A stretch of 64,000 nt of DNA from positions 226,135 through 290,134 of the forward strand of contig CAOLHI010002116.1 of NCBI GenBank assembly GCA_948474755.1, given 5' to 3'. The notes beneath the pieces were generated by a model. That model saw only the letters and a list, made by a program, of their open reading frames with translations, did not search any database and was not told the DNA's origin. Shown in pieces: positions 45,341 to 57,800 of this stretch (within the stretch, counting starts at the first letter, position 1; the number at the start of each line of letters is the position of its first letter). The translations under genes and the position numbers were made by a program. The stretch is from Ctenosaura bakeri (lineage: Eukaryota > Chordata > Lepidosauria > Squamata > Iguanidae).

Positions 45341-46117
45341 CAGTGGTTCTCAACCTTCCTAATGCTGCAACCCTTTAATACAGTTCCTCATGTTGTGGTG
45401 ACCCCCAAACATAAAATTATTTATTTATTATTTACAATGCCTCCTCCTCCCCCGGCAAAGGCCGCCTCGCTGGCCAGGAACGAGGGGGGGAAGAGAAGCC
45501 GCGAGTCTCCCCTGGGAAAAAACTCTGAGAACCCCCCCCCGGGCTCTCCTTCTGCTTCGCTCTCGTTTCCGCTGGGGGGGGGCAGTGTGGGAAAAGTTTC
45601 CAGAGTGTCGACCCTGGCTGGGGGGGAGGAATCTCAGAGCCTTTGTATTTTGCGCTGGGCGCAGCTCGCCCCCCCAGAAGAGTGCTGCCTTGTGGCCCCC
45701 CAGCCCTTCCACAGTGCCCCCCTCCATGGCGAGTGGGGCAGGGGCAGTGGTGAGGAGGGGGCCTGCCCCCCGTGCTGCCGTCACCCCCCCAAGCTGGCCC
45801 ATCAGACGGGAGGTTCCCTCGGTAGCGGAGAAGGGGAGCGATTTCAGTCCCTTCTGAACAGGGGGAAGGAGGACGTGAGCGCATGGCTCGCGCTTGCGCA
45901 CCACCACTCCTGCTGTGGTGATGCTGTGGCTGCATGCGCTCCCGCCAAAGGGGCCAGGAGGACGCAAGTGTGTGGCTTGCGCTTGCGCACCACCACTGAG
46001 GAGGGAATGGAGCCTAAGACCATCGGAAATACGTATTTTCAGATGGTCTTAGGTGACCCCTGTGAAAGGGTCGTTCGACCCCCAAAGGGGTCACGACCCA
46101 CAGGTTGAGAACCTCTG
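45341..46117. mobile_element. SPIN-type hAT transposon, non-autonomous, with GC-rich interior
   Basis: The left end 'cagtggttctcaaccttcc' and 'cctcatgttgtggtgaccccc', and the right end 'gggtcgttcgacccccaaa' and 'ggttgagaacctctg', are the hallmark ends of SPIN/OposCharlie hAT elements. Those elements are known to have moved horizontally among tetrapods. A hairpin at 46012-46052 ('cctaagaccatcggaaatac' facing its complement) is the usual subterminal palindrome. Between about 45440 and 46010 is a GC- and CpG-rich insert unlike a hAT transposase. The 8-base flanks (acttaaaa, gaataagg) do not match, so the target duplication is lost or not original. The 248-codon frame across it is low-complexity. 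Confidence 0.85.
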
Positions 46118-46328
46118 GAATAAGGAATGTAATGGCTTCATAGTTCACGGCCATAGTTATCACATCCTTGATTATGAGAAGAAGTAAACTGAACAGGTTG
46201 GTGGTCCTCCTTTGATTAAAGTTAAATCAGGCCATTGACGTCTTGCAAAGCTGATCTTGTTTACGGGTCTCAAAGGGATCTAAGAGGGCTAAGTTCTTGG
46301 AAGTTCATTCCCTAGGAAAATATAGTTA

Positions 46329-46560
46329 TAGGGCCTTTTCACGCAACAGAATTATGGTGCTATGTTCCGATTTAACTTCCATGGCAACATCCTATGAAAT
46401 CCTGGGATTTGCAGTCTGGGGATGGGTGTTTAGCCTTATCATCCAGAGAGCTGTAGCACCTCACTGCACTACAAATCCTAGAATTCCATAGGACCCAGCC
46501 ATGGCAATTAAAGTGGAACCATCTTGACACTATATATACGTATAGTGTGAAGGGCCCTAT
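46329..46560. mobile_element. Palindromic MITE, family 3
   Basis: 'agggccttttcacgcaacag' and 'gtgtgaagggccct' form terminal inverted repeats. Inside, 'taacttccatggcaacatcctatgaaatcctggg' faces 'aattccataggacccagccatggcaattaaagtgg'. Confidence 0.8.
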
Positions 46561-47179
46561 TAATCTAGGGATTTCAGGTGCTAATGGGAGGAGAATTCAC
46601 TCTTAATTTTCACTGAAATTTGACAGAAATTGTCAGTTAAACTCTCCTTTTTCTGGTGTGACATCCTGCGTTGTATATTGCACCGTCCTTTGGTATGCTG
46701 GAAAAAGATACCAAGACTTGTGCAAACAATTCAGTCTTGGCACCATCCCATAATATAACCCAGCTTCTGGCAGCTGCAGTTTAGTACCAAAGCAGAGTAA
46801 ACATGAGCTATTTGACTATTCATTAAGTTGATGGTTTAGGCTGAAGATAATGGGCTGGTTCCGTGCTTATACTGGTCCCAGCGTAATAGCTAATTTAAGC
46901 CTTAATGAGTTGAATGGGTTTCCTCTAATCATACTGATAATCTGACTCCAGGCCACTGTTGTTTCTCAAAAATCCACAGTATAACCCTAATTTAAAGTTC
47001 TGTCAATTTTCGAAGCTGATTTTGAATTTGGAAAGGTTGCCAATCTTGTTCTCTGTCAAAGCACAAGCCATCCATAGGGTCGACTTGACAGCAGTGCACA
47101 ACAACAACAAATCTAATTCAGGCTGGTAGTTGAATTGTGTTATCATTATGCACCATTGGCTTCAATTTAGGCAGTGCTA

Positions 47180-47600
47180 TGAGCAAGAGATCTCCGGGAA
47201 CTCTGGCTATTAAGAGCTCAGGTCTTGCAAATTCAAGGCTGTGGTTTCCTCGAATGAGTCAATCCATAGGTCATGGGATCTTTGTTTTTTCCTACCACCT
47301 TCTACTTTACCTAGCAGTATTGACTTTCCAATGAGTCATGTTATCTCATTATTTGTCCAAAGTGTGATCGCTTTAGTTGGTCATTTTGGCTTCTAGTGAA
47401 AGTATAGGCTTCAGTTGCTCTCAGACCCAGTTTTTTGTTCTTTTGGTCCATCTGGGGTATCCACAGAACTCACCTCCTGTACTACGTCTAAAATTAGTTG
47501 ACCGTCCTCTTGGCGGATTTATTCATTGTCCAGCTTTCACAACCATATAAGTGGAACTTACCTTTGAAATGGCCCGTGTGAGGACTCCACTCTAAGATAA
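47180..47600 (-). repeat. RTE/BovB-like LINE remnant, antisense
   Basis: 'ttggtcattttggcttctagtgaaagtataggcttcagttgc' is near-identical in order to 'cattttggcttccaggtgaagttcaggcttgatttgc' at 56618. Both are the antisense of the C-terminal region of this LINE type. No intact frame. Confidence 0.6.
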
Positions 47601-47644
47601 CCTGTCTGCCTGTGGAACATCTAGTCTACAGTATTAAAAGGATA

Positions 47645-47850
47645 TTGTTATTGTGTGCCTTCAAGTCATTTTTTATTTGTGGTGACCCTAAGGTGAACCA
47701 ATGATGGAGCTTTCTTGGAGAGATTTGTTCAGTTAGGGTCTACCTTTGCCTTCCTCTGAAGCTCGGAGAATGTGACTTGCCCAAGGGCATCCGTGGCCAA
47801 GCAGAGCTTCAAACTTTATTCTCCTGAGTCCTAGTCCAATACATCACACT
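47645..47850 (-). repeat. Sauria-type SINE, antisense
   Basis: 'ttgttattgtgtgccttcaagtca', 'gaccctaaggtgaacc' and the head complement near 47825 ('cctagtccaatacatcacactg'). Confidence 0.82.
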
Positions 47851-48067
47851 GTTGGTTGATAAGTGGGTTACAAATACCCAATGTCAATTCCAGTAATAAC
47901 CCAATGTTTGGGCAACTCTTCTTGTTCATTACTTTTTAAAATTAATTATGTAAGTTTAGATAGAAAAGAAAAAGCAGGGGTGAGAAGGAAAACTATGGGG
48001 GGATACACACAAAGGATGCAATAATGGGCTACACATGCACATGCCTCAACATAACCTATGTGCATGT

Positions 48068-48300
48068 GTGTATGCGCCTTCAAGTTGCTTGTCGACTTAG
48101 GGTGACCGCATGAATTTCATAGGGTTTCCCTAGGAGAGGAATGCTCAGAGGTGGTTTCGCCAGCTCCCTCCTCTGAAAAAGAGCCTATAGCACCTGGTAT
48201 TTCTTGGCGGTCTCCTATCCAAGTATCAACCAGGGTTGATACTGCTGAGCTTCCAAGATCAGAGGGGATCTGGTACCTTTGGAGTATTTAGGCCTCCTGT
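48068..48300 (-). repeat. 5S rRNA-derived SINE, antisense
   Basis: RTE-like tail 'gccttcaagttgcttgtcgacttagggtgacc' then the 5S complement 'agcctatagcacctggtatttc', 'ggcggtctcctatccaagtatcaaccaggg' and 'gagcttccaagatcagaggggatc'. Same layout as 825-1037. Confidence 0.88.
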
Positions 48301-48866
48301 CTGTAAGGTACATGTTCACACCCTGGTAGAGCAGTAAGATCTTCCAACCACTGAAAACTTCCCCCACTTTTTAAACATCTTTTTCTTTCTGCATTTGCCA
48401 TTCAAAAGCTCACTTTAAAATCCCTCGTGATCATTGTGAAGCATTACAGGCTTGAGATACTTTAACTTAAAAATACCAAATATTCTGATGTATGTATGAT
48501 ACGCGTGTGTTTTGATATGATCTATTACCATGCTCTTCATTTAGTGTTATTTCTTCTCTCTCTATTTTTTTCTCCTCTTGGTCCACTGAAAGAGCCTTTT
48601 CATCATGTTCCTCGCTGGCCATGCAAATTGCATCTAAACAGACATCAAAGGATTTGCATGTACACAAATCCCAGGCAGTGCCATTTTGGAGGCATCACCT
48701 AAAATTGCGGAAGGTAAGAGGACCATTTCCGTCTGGCTCAGAACCAGATTTCACTGGGATGCTGCTTTGCCGGAGCTTCATTCTTGGATGGAAAGCTTAG
48801 GAAGCGCGGTTATCCCAAGCATCCTGCTGAATTCAGAGGAAGACACCCTCACCGTGTTTGTTGAAC

Positions 48867-48876
48867 ATGGAAACTG
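48867..48876 (+). CDS. POU2AF2: POU2AF2 coding exon 1 (tentative start)
   Basis: ATG GAA ACT G followed by GTAAGG gives M-E-T and a phase 1 end, which exactly fits exon 2 (G+AC = Asp, then YGKRIYQG). Human also begins Met-Glu shortly before Asp-Tyr as I recall. A ten-base match of phase and donor is modest evidence, so the true start could be elsewhere in the 3.7 kb upstream of exon 2. Confidence 0.5.
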
Positions 48877-51800
48877 GTAAGGGTGGCTGGTGATGCTCCC
48901 ATGATAAAATTTAGTGGCGACACTTATCTAAAAGCAGAGTCTGGAATGCTCCTTGTGAAAACTAATTCGTTTTAGTTGTTAGTGTTGTCATTACCCATTA
49001 GTATATTGCAAAAAGGACTTGTTCTAGTCCATGTCATTTTGCTTGTTAATTTAATAATGCTGTTATTTAATTCTATTTTTTAACTTGTATAAAATAAGAT
49101 TTTGACTTAATCTTTTTTTTTAAATTACTGTAAGCCACTTTGGATCCCATCCTGGGAGAAAGACAAGGTATAAACTCAAGCTATTTTTTAATTTGATTGA
49201 TGGTTTAATGTATTTTAAACTGTTGTGCCACATATTGTTTTAACTATTTTGTTTTAACTTATATTGCAAAAATCTTTTGAGTCCTCATTTGGGAGAAAAG
49301 CAGACTATAAACCAAAATAAATAAGTTTCTAATGAACCATAGTTTCTTGTTTCGTCCAAACCAGGAAAATATTGTCACAAGCTCTGGAAGAAGACTGGTT
49401 CTTCAACCCAGTGTTTGGGAAGGTTGTTTTCAAATTACTGTCCCAGAATTCCTCAGCCAACAAAGATGATGGTGGAGCTAGTTGGGAGATTCTGGGATTT
49501 GAAGTCCAACAAAATAATTTTTTTTTTGGAACCATTGTTCAACATTCTGACTCCTTCCAAAGCTGGTAACGTTTGTCTTGTGAACTGAAATGAAGCTACA
49601 GATAATGGGGGCATTCCTTTTGTTTGCTAACCTTGTATGTATTACAAAATCCCGCTTCTATGGGGATGGGGGCTTGGTTGACATAAGCTGGACACAACCT
49701 GAGTGCTATAATTATGGAGTATGAAAGCGACCCAAACAGAATACCTGTAAACCTGTAGATGTCCTTCTTGGGCGAAGTTCTTTCTCCTATCTGTCATGTT
49801 TTTTTGACACTGGACCAGTAACTCTTAAGGTACAAAAGCCTAGGAACTACCCTTTCTAACATCCACTGGAACCCATATTTATTAGAGCAATTGCAAAAAG
49901 CAAAATTGATCCCAAAGAAGTATATTGATAGGCCAGGGTACCCGAAAGATTACATTGGTAAAGTGATAGGACCTCATAATGACATTCCTGAATAGCTTCA
50001 GCACCTTGGATACCTCCTTTAAAAGCAGCCCAAACTGGAATAGATTCAGTGCCCCACTGACATGGGAGCAACCAGCCACAACCTATTCCCAGATTAACAA
50101 AAGGTGTGGCTAGGAATTTGCTGCATGTTTGTCCTCTATTCCCACCTTAGGAACCAGCAGAGAAGACAAGGTCCATAGGCAATTCATTGGGTTATTTTAA
50201 ATTATTATGGTAAATTTAGCTCTCCCATTTGTTTTTGGCCCTGTTGCCACCTTCAGATCACCACGTCCCCATCCCATTGAGGCTTTACTATTAACCCAAT
50301 CACTGATGAACCAAAGACCTAGGTATCTTCAGCCCTCTCGACTTGCTAGTCTGCAATTCCCTTTCCAGTGTTTCATGTTTCATCCATGCACATTTCCTAA
50401 GGGACAGCCCTGGTTTTCTCCTTTCTTAGATGATTTTGCATGGCATACCTTGAGCACCTGTGCTTCTTGCTTAATGTATCACGCCTTGAGTTCTCTGATC
50501 TCAGGGCCTAGTCTTGCTGGTCATCTCAAGGTGAGAGATAAGGAACCAAATTCTCCAGTTTTGGGGGCCTCCGCTCCAAGCAAAAGGACTATAAGCAGTT
50601 CAGCTAGGAGAGCAGTGGCATATTGCAGTTTTTAAGGCTTAACTGATTCATTGAAGCAATTTGCAAAGAGCCTGTGCATCTATTTAGCTTCCTCCTCCTC
50701 TCTCGGTTACTGTGGTTCCAGGTCTCACCCCCTGCTTTGCTTGGCACCCATCTTCTGGCTAGAATAGGCTAGATTAAACATTCCTTATCCTATTTCCCTA
50801 AGTAAATGAGAAAGGGGTAATCTTCTCATTTCACCTTGATCTGGGAATAACCCCTTTAGCTAAGTTTTCTGTCTTAATTTCCAAAAAGGAAAATATATTC
50901 TCTCTTTTTCTCTACATGTGTGTGTATTTGAACGACAGGCTTGAGCAACTGTGGTTGGTATTAATGCATAGCGCTTAGGGTATCGCAGGTCTCGTACCCA
51001 ATGATTTCTCCAGGGTTGCCCCTTCCCTGTGACGCTACAAGGAGTCATTACTATAAGTGTCCAATTTTGACTGTGAAATGTCAAGGTCTGAGACTGTCCT
51101 AACTTGGAAACCCAACACATAAGTGACCAGAGCATTTCATGGCCGGCTTCTTTTTTCTAGTAGCTTATTTTGGAAAGAGCTTCCACAGAAGCCGACTCCA
51201 CGTGAACCCAGCCAAATCCAATCTGTCCCCAGTGATCTATGCTAATTTATTTAAGAAAAGACCTAAATGTGGAAAGGGAAACCAGAATTCAAAAAGATCA
51301 AAGAGTTCCCCTGTACAGACTAGGGAGTGAAAGTTTGTTTTAGCTCAGGAAATGCTTGTCTCTTTTTTGTTTTCTAAAGGATTAAGCAGAACATCAAGTT
51401 CCCATCTGTAACATTTGACTAAAAGGCATCTCCAGCTCCATGCGGCTTTCCACAGGTGCAGATTCTTTCCCTAGGCTGAACCCAAACAGGAGGAATGAAA
51501 GGGAAAACTCATTATCTTACGCTGACTGAGAGGCAGGGTTGGGCACACTGGAAAAGCAAAATGTACGAACAAATGGCACATTTAAAGACACCGCTCAGAA
51601 AAATCCCAGAAGCAAGAAATAATATTTGTGGCAGTAACTTTCCCTAACTCCCAAAAATCCTTTGTTTCAAGGAGCTGGTGCACACTGTTCTCTTCATTAG
51701 ACATAATTGTTTGTTGTTGTCATTGTTGCTGTTGTGTGCCTTCAAGTCAAGTTCCAACTTATAGTGACCTGAAGGGGAACTTATCACAGGATTTTCTGGG

Positions 51801-54800
51801 GCTGAGAGTATGTGAGGCTTTTTTGGGCATGAAGAAACTTTCCTGAGCCAGGGGACCTTCAAGATACCCTGCCCACCTCCAAATGGGCCTCTTGTGCAAC
51901 AGCAGCTGGTCTCTTCCATAACTGGGGGGTGGGGGGCAGTGGATCCACTCCAGGGTTTTGTCCAACTTTAAGGGCTCTTTAGAGGAGCTGCGCAAGGTGC
52001 TGAACCTACTCTGGGGATAGGATTCAGTGCCAAGTTTCAGCACTTGGACTGGATTCATCACCCCAGTGACTTGGAAGTCTCCAGCTGCCACAGCTTGCAT
52101 ATGGCAATGATGTGCAAGGAAGCATGTGGTTCTCAAAGTCTGGCCTTTCAGATTTCAACTTCCAGAGGTCTCGGACAGTAGGACCAATGCTTGGAGTGGT
52201 CTAAAAAAGCGAACGTTTCCCATTTCTACTTAATACCTAAAGGTGTCGTCCGCATTGTTTTGATGCACGAGGCCAAAAATGCTACAAGCACTTCTTTGTG
52301 ACTTTCACAGCAAAGCAAGAACAACAGTCCCCAACACGATAATCCACAAGTGTAACGAACAACGTGAACAGTTTTCATGACGCCCTAAATACGTTGCCTC
52401 ACCCTCCTTAATAGCAGGGCTGGTTCTGAGGTTAGATTAGTGCATGTCTTGTCCGACTGAGGAATCAGGTCTGGGAAAATATGAGCCTCCATACTTACGA
52501 AGGCCTCTTTGCAAAATTCCTTCCCTTTTTGACGTTGTTGGGCTCAGGCTCCCTCTCTTTGCTTAGTCCCCGCAGACTACGGCAAACGCATTTATCAAGG
52601 CGTACGGGTGAAGCACACAGTGAAGGACCTGCTGGCCGAAAAGCGTTCGAGACAGATGGGCAACCCACGGCTCAGCGTAAGTGAATTCTTCTGAACCCAA
52701 GCCCCGGGGTCCGTGGTCTGGGGACAGCTAAAGGGAGGCAAGCCTGGGTCTGTGTGTGTGTGGTTGGGGACTTTCTAGATCAGGGTAGGGGGTGGCCCTG
52801 TTTTTGTCATGCCTTTTAAAAAAAATAAATAAAGCCCCTCCCTGCCCAAAAAAACACCAAAAATGGTGCAAACCACCACCAAAGCATGGCAGTTTATGTC
52901 TCCTTCCTCCCACTTCTCCTGAAATCGAGTCCTCCGGTTTGCCAAAACAACTGAATCCTCCAGTTTGTTTAAACAAGGTGCCTTCTCCCGCAGCGTCTGG
53001 TTGGGCAGGTGAGGGTGTGGGTTTGAGCGTGTGTGAGTAAAGCAGATATAAAAACAGATGGTCTCTTGAACTGTAAGCTGTCAAGTACTCTTTGGGGCAA
53101 TGAAGGCACGACTTCTGCCTTCCAAATAATCATTGGAGCCACATTTGCATGGCAATCAGGTGCTCCTTGTTTGCTTTCTGGATTTCCCAGGAATGCTGGC
53201 ACCGGGGCAGGGCAAAGCCACAATTCTAGAGAATTGTGGATTACCATTAACCAAACGGCATGCCAGCAAACACAGGCTCTTTGGTATCTGCTTGGTGCTT
53301 CCTGCTAGTGTGGTTAGAAATGCTTTTTTGGTTAGTGTATTGTTTGAACCTGGTCCCAGACAAGCTTAGGATTGTAACCTTTTTGGGACAGGAGACCACA
53401 TACATGAAATTATTATCCTTAGCCCCTCTAATATGTAGCAAGAGGGCTGTACCTGTATCAAGAGGCTGAGAAACAAGAGGAGACCTATTGGCCAAGTCCC
53501 TTTAGAAGTATCAAAGGTATTTAAGGGCGTAAAGACCAACCCATCCAAAACAGTCCAGTGATCACTCAGGCCATTTCCGCACTACACTTTTATAGCGCGA
53601 TGATTCCACTTTCAACATCCTCTGGAATCCTGGGGTTTGCAGTTTCGGGAGGGGCCAAAACTGCAAACCCCAGGATTCCAGAGGATGTTGAAAGTGGAAT
53701 CATTGCACTATAACAGGCTAGTGCAGAAATGGCCTGAGTGTGCTGAAGGTCTGTTGGAGGAAAATGAAAGGAAAAAGATATCAGGAATGGGAAAGAATAT
53801 CTTTTTTAAAAAAAATTTTTAACACAAAATAACATAAACACTGACTAACATTTTAAACATAACCATAAACTTAAATTAAAACGCAGTTCTGAAAGAGTAA
53901 ATTAAAAAACACTAATTTGCTAGAACACAAACTTATAAGCAAAACGCTAATTTACTAAAAATGCAAAGGGGACCAAAAAAATTGTGGTGTGTTTAGCAGT
54001 GGCGAAAGGGCTCTGACACCCCACTCCCAAAACCAAACTGCAATGAGAAAGAGAAAATAAGACGTGGATGCACACACACACACACACACACACACACGTT
54101 CTCTCATAACAAATCCACCTAAGCAAATTTACTAGGTTTACTAGCAACTGTATCCACAAATTGCTAGATGATTTAACAGTTTCCAATCTTTCCAAAAAGA
54201 GGAAAAGAGGATCTTAAACAGAGGCATGCTGCAACATTTTGTTGCAGGCTCCACTTCTCCTGTGCTTGTTGAAATATCTTTTATTCCTGCTGGCATGACC
54301 CAGACATTACAGGAGTGATGATTCCAGAAGCCTGCGGGCATTCCTTTGTCAAATACACATGGTGTGCCACTGTAAATTATTCTTCGAGGATGGTTTGCCA
54401 GGGCATGTTTGGTTGCTCCTCTGCGCCCTCTGCACGATCCCCAAATCTCCGTGCGCTGAAAAGCAAGCATTATGCAACAGCAGACACCATGCAATTGGTG
54501 AGGCATTTATTACCATGTTACTTTTTAAGTATTTTTAAACCACAGACCTCACAGTAGGGTGCAGTCAAAACAAATGTTTGCAATATTTTTTTTTTTAGAA
54601 AAAATGTTTTTTGCCTCTAGGGGCCGAGGAAAGATCCCAAATATGGTGAGAATGGGGTGGGTGGGAGTTTGATTTGGGTGGTTTGGGAGTGGGTGTAGTG
54701 GGGAATACAGCCCCTAACCTCCCACAGTTGCCCACCCCTGCTTTGAAACAACACGAAAGACTTCAGCGCAACAACAATAACAGCAGTCAATGGAGCAAAA

Positions 54801-57800
54801 ACCAGAGAAGGCCCAGCAGAAATCAAGCCATAATCCAATTGCTGGGCTCCAAATCCTGTGATATGTAGTTAACTGAGGATCTTAGAATTCTGTGCTAGAG
54901 AGACCTGGTTCTGTATTTGGGGGGGGGGAATGCGCTGGGGCAACGGTTCCCAATTTTTGCTCCTCTGGATGTTTAGTACTTGACATCCCAGAATCCTTGA
55001 ACATTGCCCATGCTGGCTGGGACTTCTGAAAGCTGAAGTCCGAAACATCGCAGGACAGCAATGACCAATTATCCTAGAGTTCACCAAATGGTGGATCCCA
55101 AGTTTTTGTAGGACGGAGCCATGACTGTTCCAGTGGTATGAGACTGCTATAATGATGCAGTGCAGACATACTACCCAAGATCCCAGGATTTCGTAGAATT
55201 TAGCCACACCAGTTCAATAGGGTCGCGAGTTCCAGATCATCCCAGCCCCTTAGGTTTCCAGGCCAAGACCTGAGCCCTAGGGATGTCCCCTGGTAATGTC
55301 ATCATGTATTGGGTATTAATACAGTTGCTCAAAGCTTGTTGTTCAAATAACACACAGACGACGTATGTTCCAGTTTGGCAATTAAGATGGAACTCTTTTT
55401 TAAAAAGATTATTCATTTATTAGTTTTAAAACAATCAAATTCACAGTTAGGGTCCCAATCCCAAGAGAAATACATGCTCAAAAAGAAAAAAACAAGAATC
55501 CAGATGAGTTATGTGTAGCACAGCAGTTTCGGTCCAAATCCGCACAGAGACGCCTCTCCCACTCTGCTGGCAGGCTCTGCAGTTCCCTCTGCCTCTTCCT
55601 TGGGTGCATGTTTTTATTTCTCTCGTAACTAGGTTGAGAGATTGAGCTTATTTCCCTGGATGAGCACATGTCCAGGTGGGAGCTGAGAGATGTTAACCAA
55701 AAAGGAAGTCTTGACACTGGCAAATCGGAATTCAAATTTAAACTTCTAAATTTGGTTGCTTGCCATGGCAGGAAACTCCTGTTTGCCGTATGCAAAATGG
55801 GGGAAATTGTATTCTGACACTCCAAACTCCAAACCGAGGGGGCCACGTACTCTCTGTCTCATGTTTAATGGTCTCTGGGTGGATTATTAGAAGGTAAGAA
55901 AACGCCCCGTTTGTTCCAAAAGAAGAGGAACGTTCTATCACCAGATTTAAGCAAGTGCTGAACTTGGACTCAACTTGCTCCACTTGGGAGGGGAAATGAA
56001 TGAAGGGATGTTGTTGTTCCGTTCTGTCAAGTCTCCTTTGACTTATGGCAACCCAATGAACAAAATATTTCCAAGGTATCTTGTTATTAACAGCCCCGCT
56101 CCGATCGTTCTTCTTCCTTGAAGAAGGCTTCAAGGAGAAGGCTTCCTTGATTGAGTCAATCGTCAGTAATATGGTCTTCCCCAGCTTTGGTTTGAAACAT
56201 CCTGGGACATTTTCAACAGCTTATTTGGAGTTAGATACCATCTATACATCATCTTATGCAGATTTTCTTTTAAATTGCTCCCTTCCAATTTCTTCTTCCA
56301 ATTCCAATTCTTCTTCCAATTGCTCCCTTCCAATTTCTTAAACATTATCGCTCCGATCGTTCTTCTTCCTTGAAGAAGGCTTCAAGGAGAAGGCTTCCTT
56401 GATTGAGTCAATCGTCAGTAATATGGTCTTCCCCAGCTTTGGTTTGAAACATTCTGGGACATTTTCAACAGCTTATTTGGAGTTAGATACCATCTATACG
56501 TCATCTTATGCAGGTTTTCTTTTAAATTGCTCCCTTCCAATTTCTTAAACATTATCGTCTTTTCTCTTGAGTCACATCGTCTCATGATACGTCCAAAGCA
56601 CAACAGCCTCAGTGCAGTCATTTTGGCTTCCAGGTGAAGTTCAGGCTTGATTTGCATCCATTCATTTGTCTTTTTAATAGTCCTGAGTATCAGTGCAACT
56701 CTCCTCCAGCACCACATTTCAAATGAGTTGATTCTCTTCCTGCCTGCATTTTTCATTGTCCAGCTTTCAAACCCTAAAAATTGTGGCTGGATGATTCTGA
56801 CTTTAGTATTAATGATATGCTTTTACACTTGATATATCATTAATATCTTTATCATTACCATTACAATAATTAGTATTAATATAATGAGTATTAATCTATA
56901 TTAATCCATATTAATTGATGTATTAACATAATATATTAATGTATTATCATATATGTGTGTGTGTATGTATTAATGTGTATGTATTAATGTATTATCATAT
57001 ATGTGGCTGGAGATTCTGAGAGTATTTTCCCAAGTTTTGGTGACTGTCCTCTACAAGAAATTTTTCTAGTAGATACTTGGACCATTCTTAGCTGTCTGTT
57101 TTGTTCCTCTAGATTTCAGTTCCTCCCCAAGCAGAGTTCATCTAGAACACAAGTTCTCTGTTGGATTGTGTGAAGGCACAGATGAACACAGAGTCCTCCT
57201 TCTCTCCTAGTGGTTGTTGTTAAGAGAAGTGCCAGGGTACCATTTTGCATTTCTGTTCTGTAACTCAGGCCATTTCCGCACTAGCCTGTCGGCCCCTCCC
57301 GAAACTGCAAACCCCAGGATTCCAGAGGATGTTGAAAGTGGAATCATCGCGCTACAACAGGCTAGTGCGGAAATGGCCCCAGTCAAAGTTGCTAATATAT
57401 ATATATATATATTTAACAACCTGTGTTATTCCTTACAGGGTAGTGTCACCACAACACAGTCATCCTTTGTCCCATTGCCAGGTAGGTCTATATTTCCCCC
57501 CCAAGAAAAATAATTGATTACACGTATATCATTTCTGACTGCTGTATGTGTTTAGATGCCTCCGCATTATGTTCCTACTTCAGCCCATCTCTTTCTAAGC
57601 TCTTGGCAAAATGGAAAACCCAATTTTTCTATTACCCGTAAAGGTTCCCCCACGGTGTCTAGTTACTATGGAGTCCGGAGATCCCTCGTGGCAGACATGG
57701 ATTTGCAAACCAACAAGCAGATCTCCAGTGATGTCTACGCTTCCTCCCTGATCACAAAGCCATTTGCGTACGAATCTCCAGCAGTCCAGGGATATCCCTC

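Larger units (their letters stand above)
42770..48866. other. Transposon-rich interval between HINFP and POU2AF2
   Basis: No conserved exon was found. It contains an AAT/ATT microsatellite, a tRNA SINE, an L1 3' end, a MITE family 2 copy, a SPIN-type hAT element, a family 3 MITE, an RTE/BovB remnant and two SINEs. In human the neighbour upstream of HINFP is C2CD2L, which I do not see here. Confidence 0.6.
52677..57438 (+). other. POU2AF2: POU2AF2 intron 2
   Basis: Nothing coding was recognised. Holds two family 1 MITEs, a CA microsatellite, a tandemly duplicated RTE-like fragment, a SINE tail and an A+T-rich stretch at 56810-57000 with 'attaat' repeats and CA/TG slippage. Confidence 0.7.

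Noticed and set aside
45362..46108. 248-codon open frame
   Set aside because: It crosses both ends of a SPIN-type transposon, including its terminal repeats, and has no domain.
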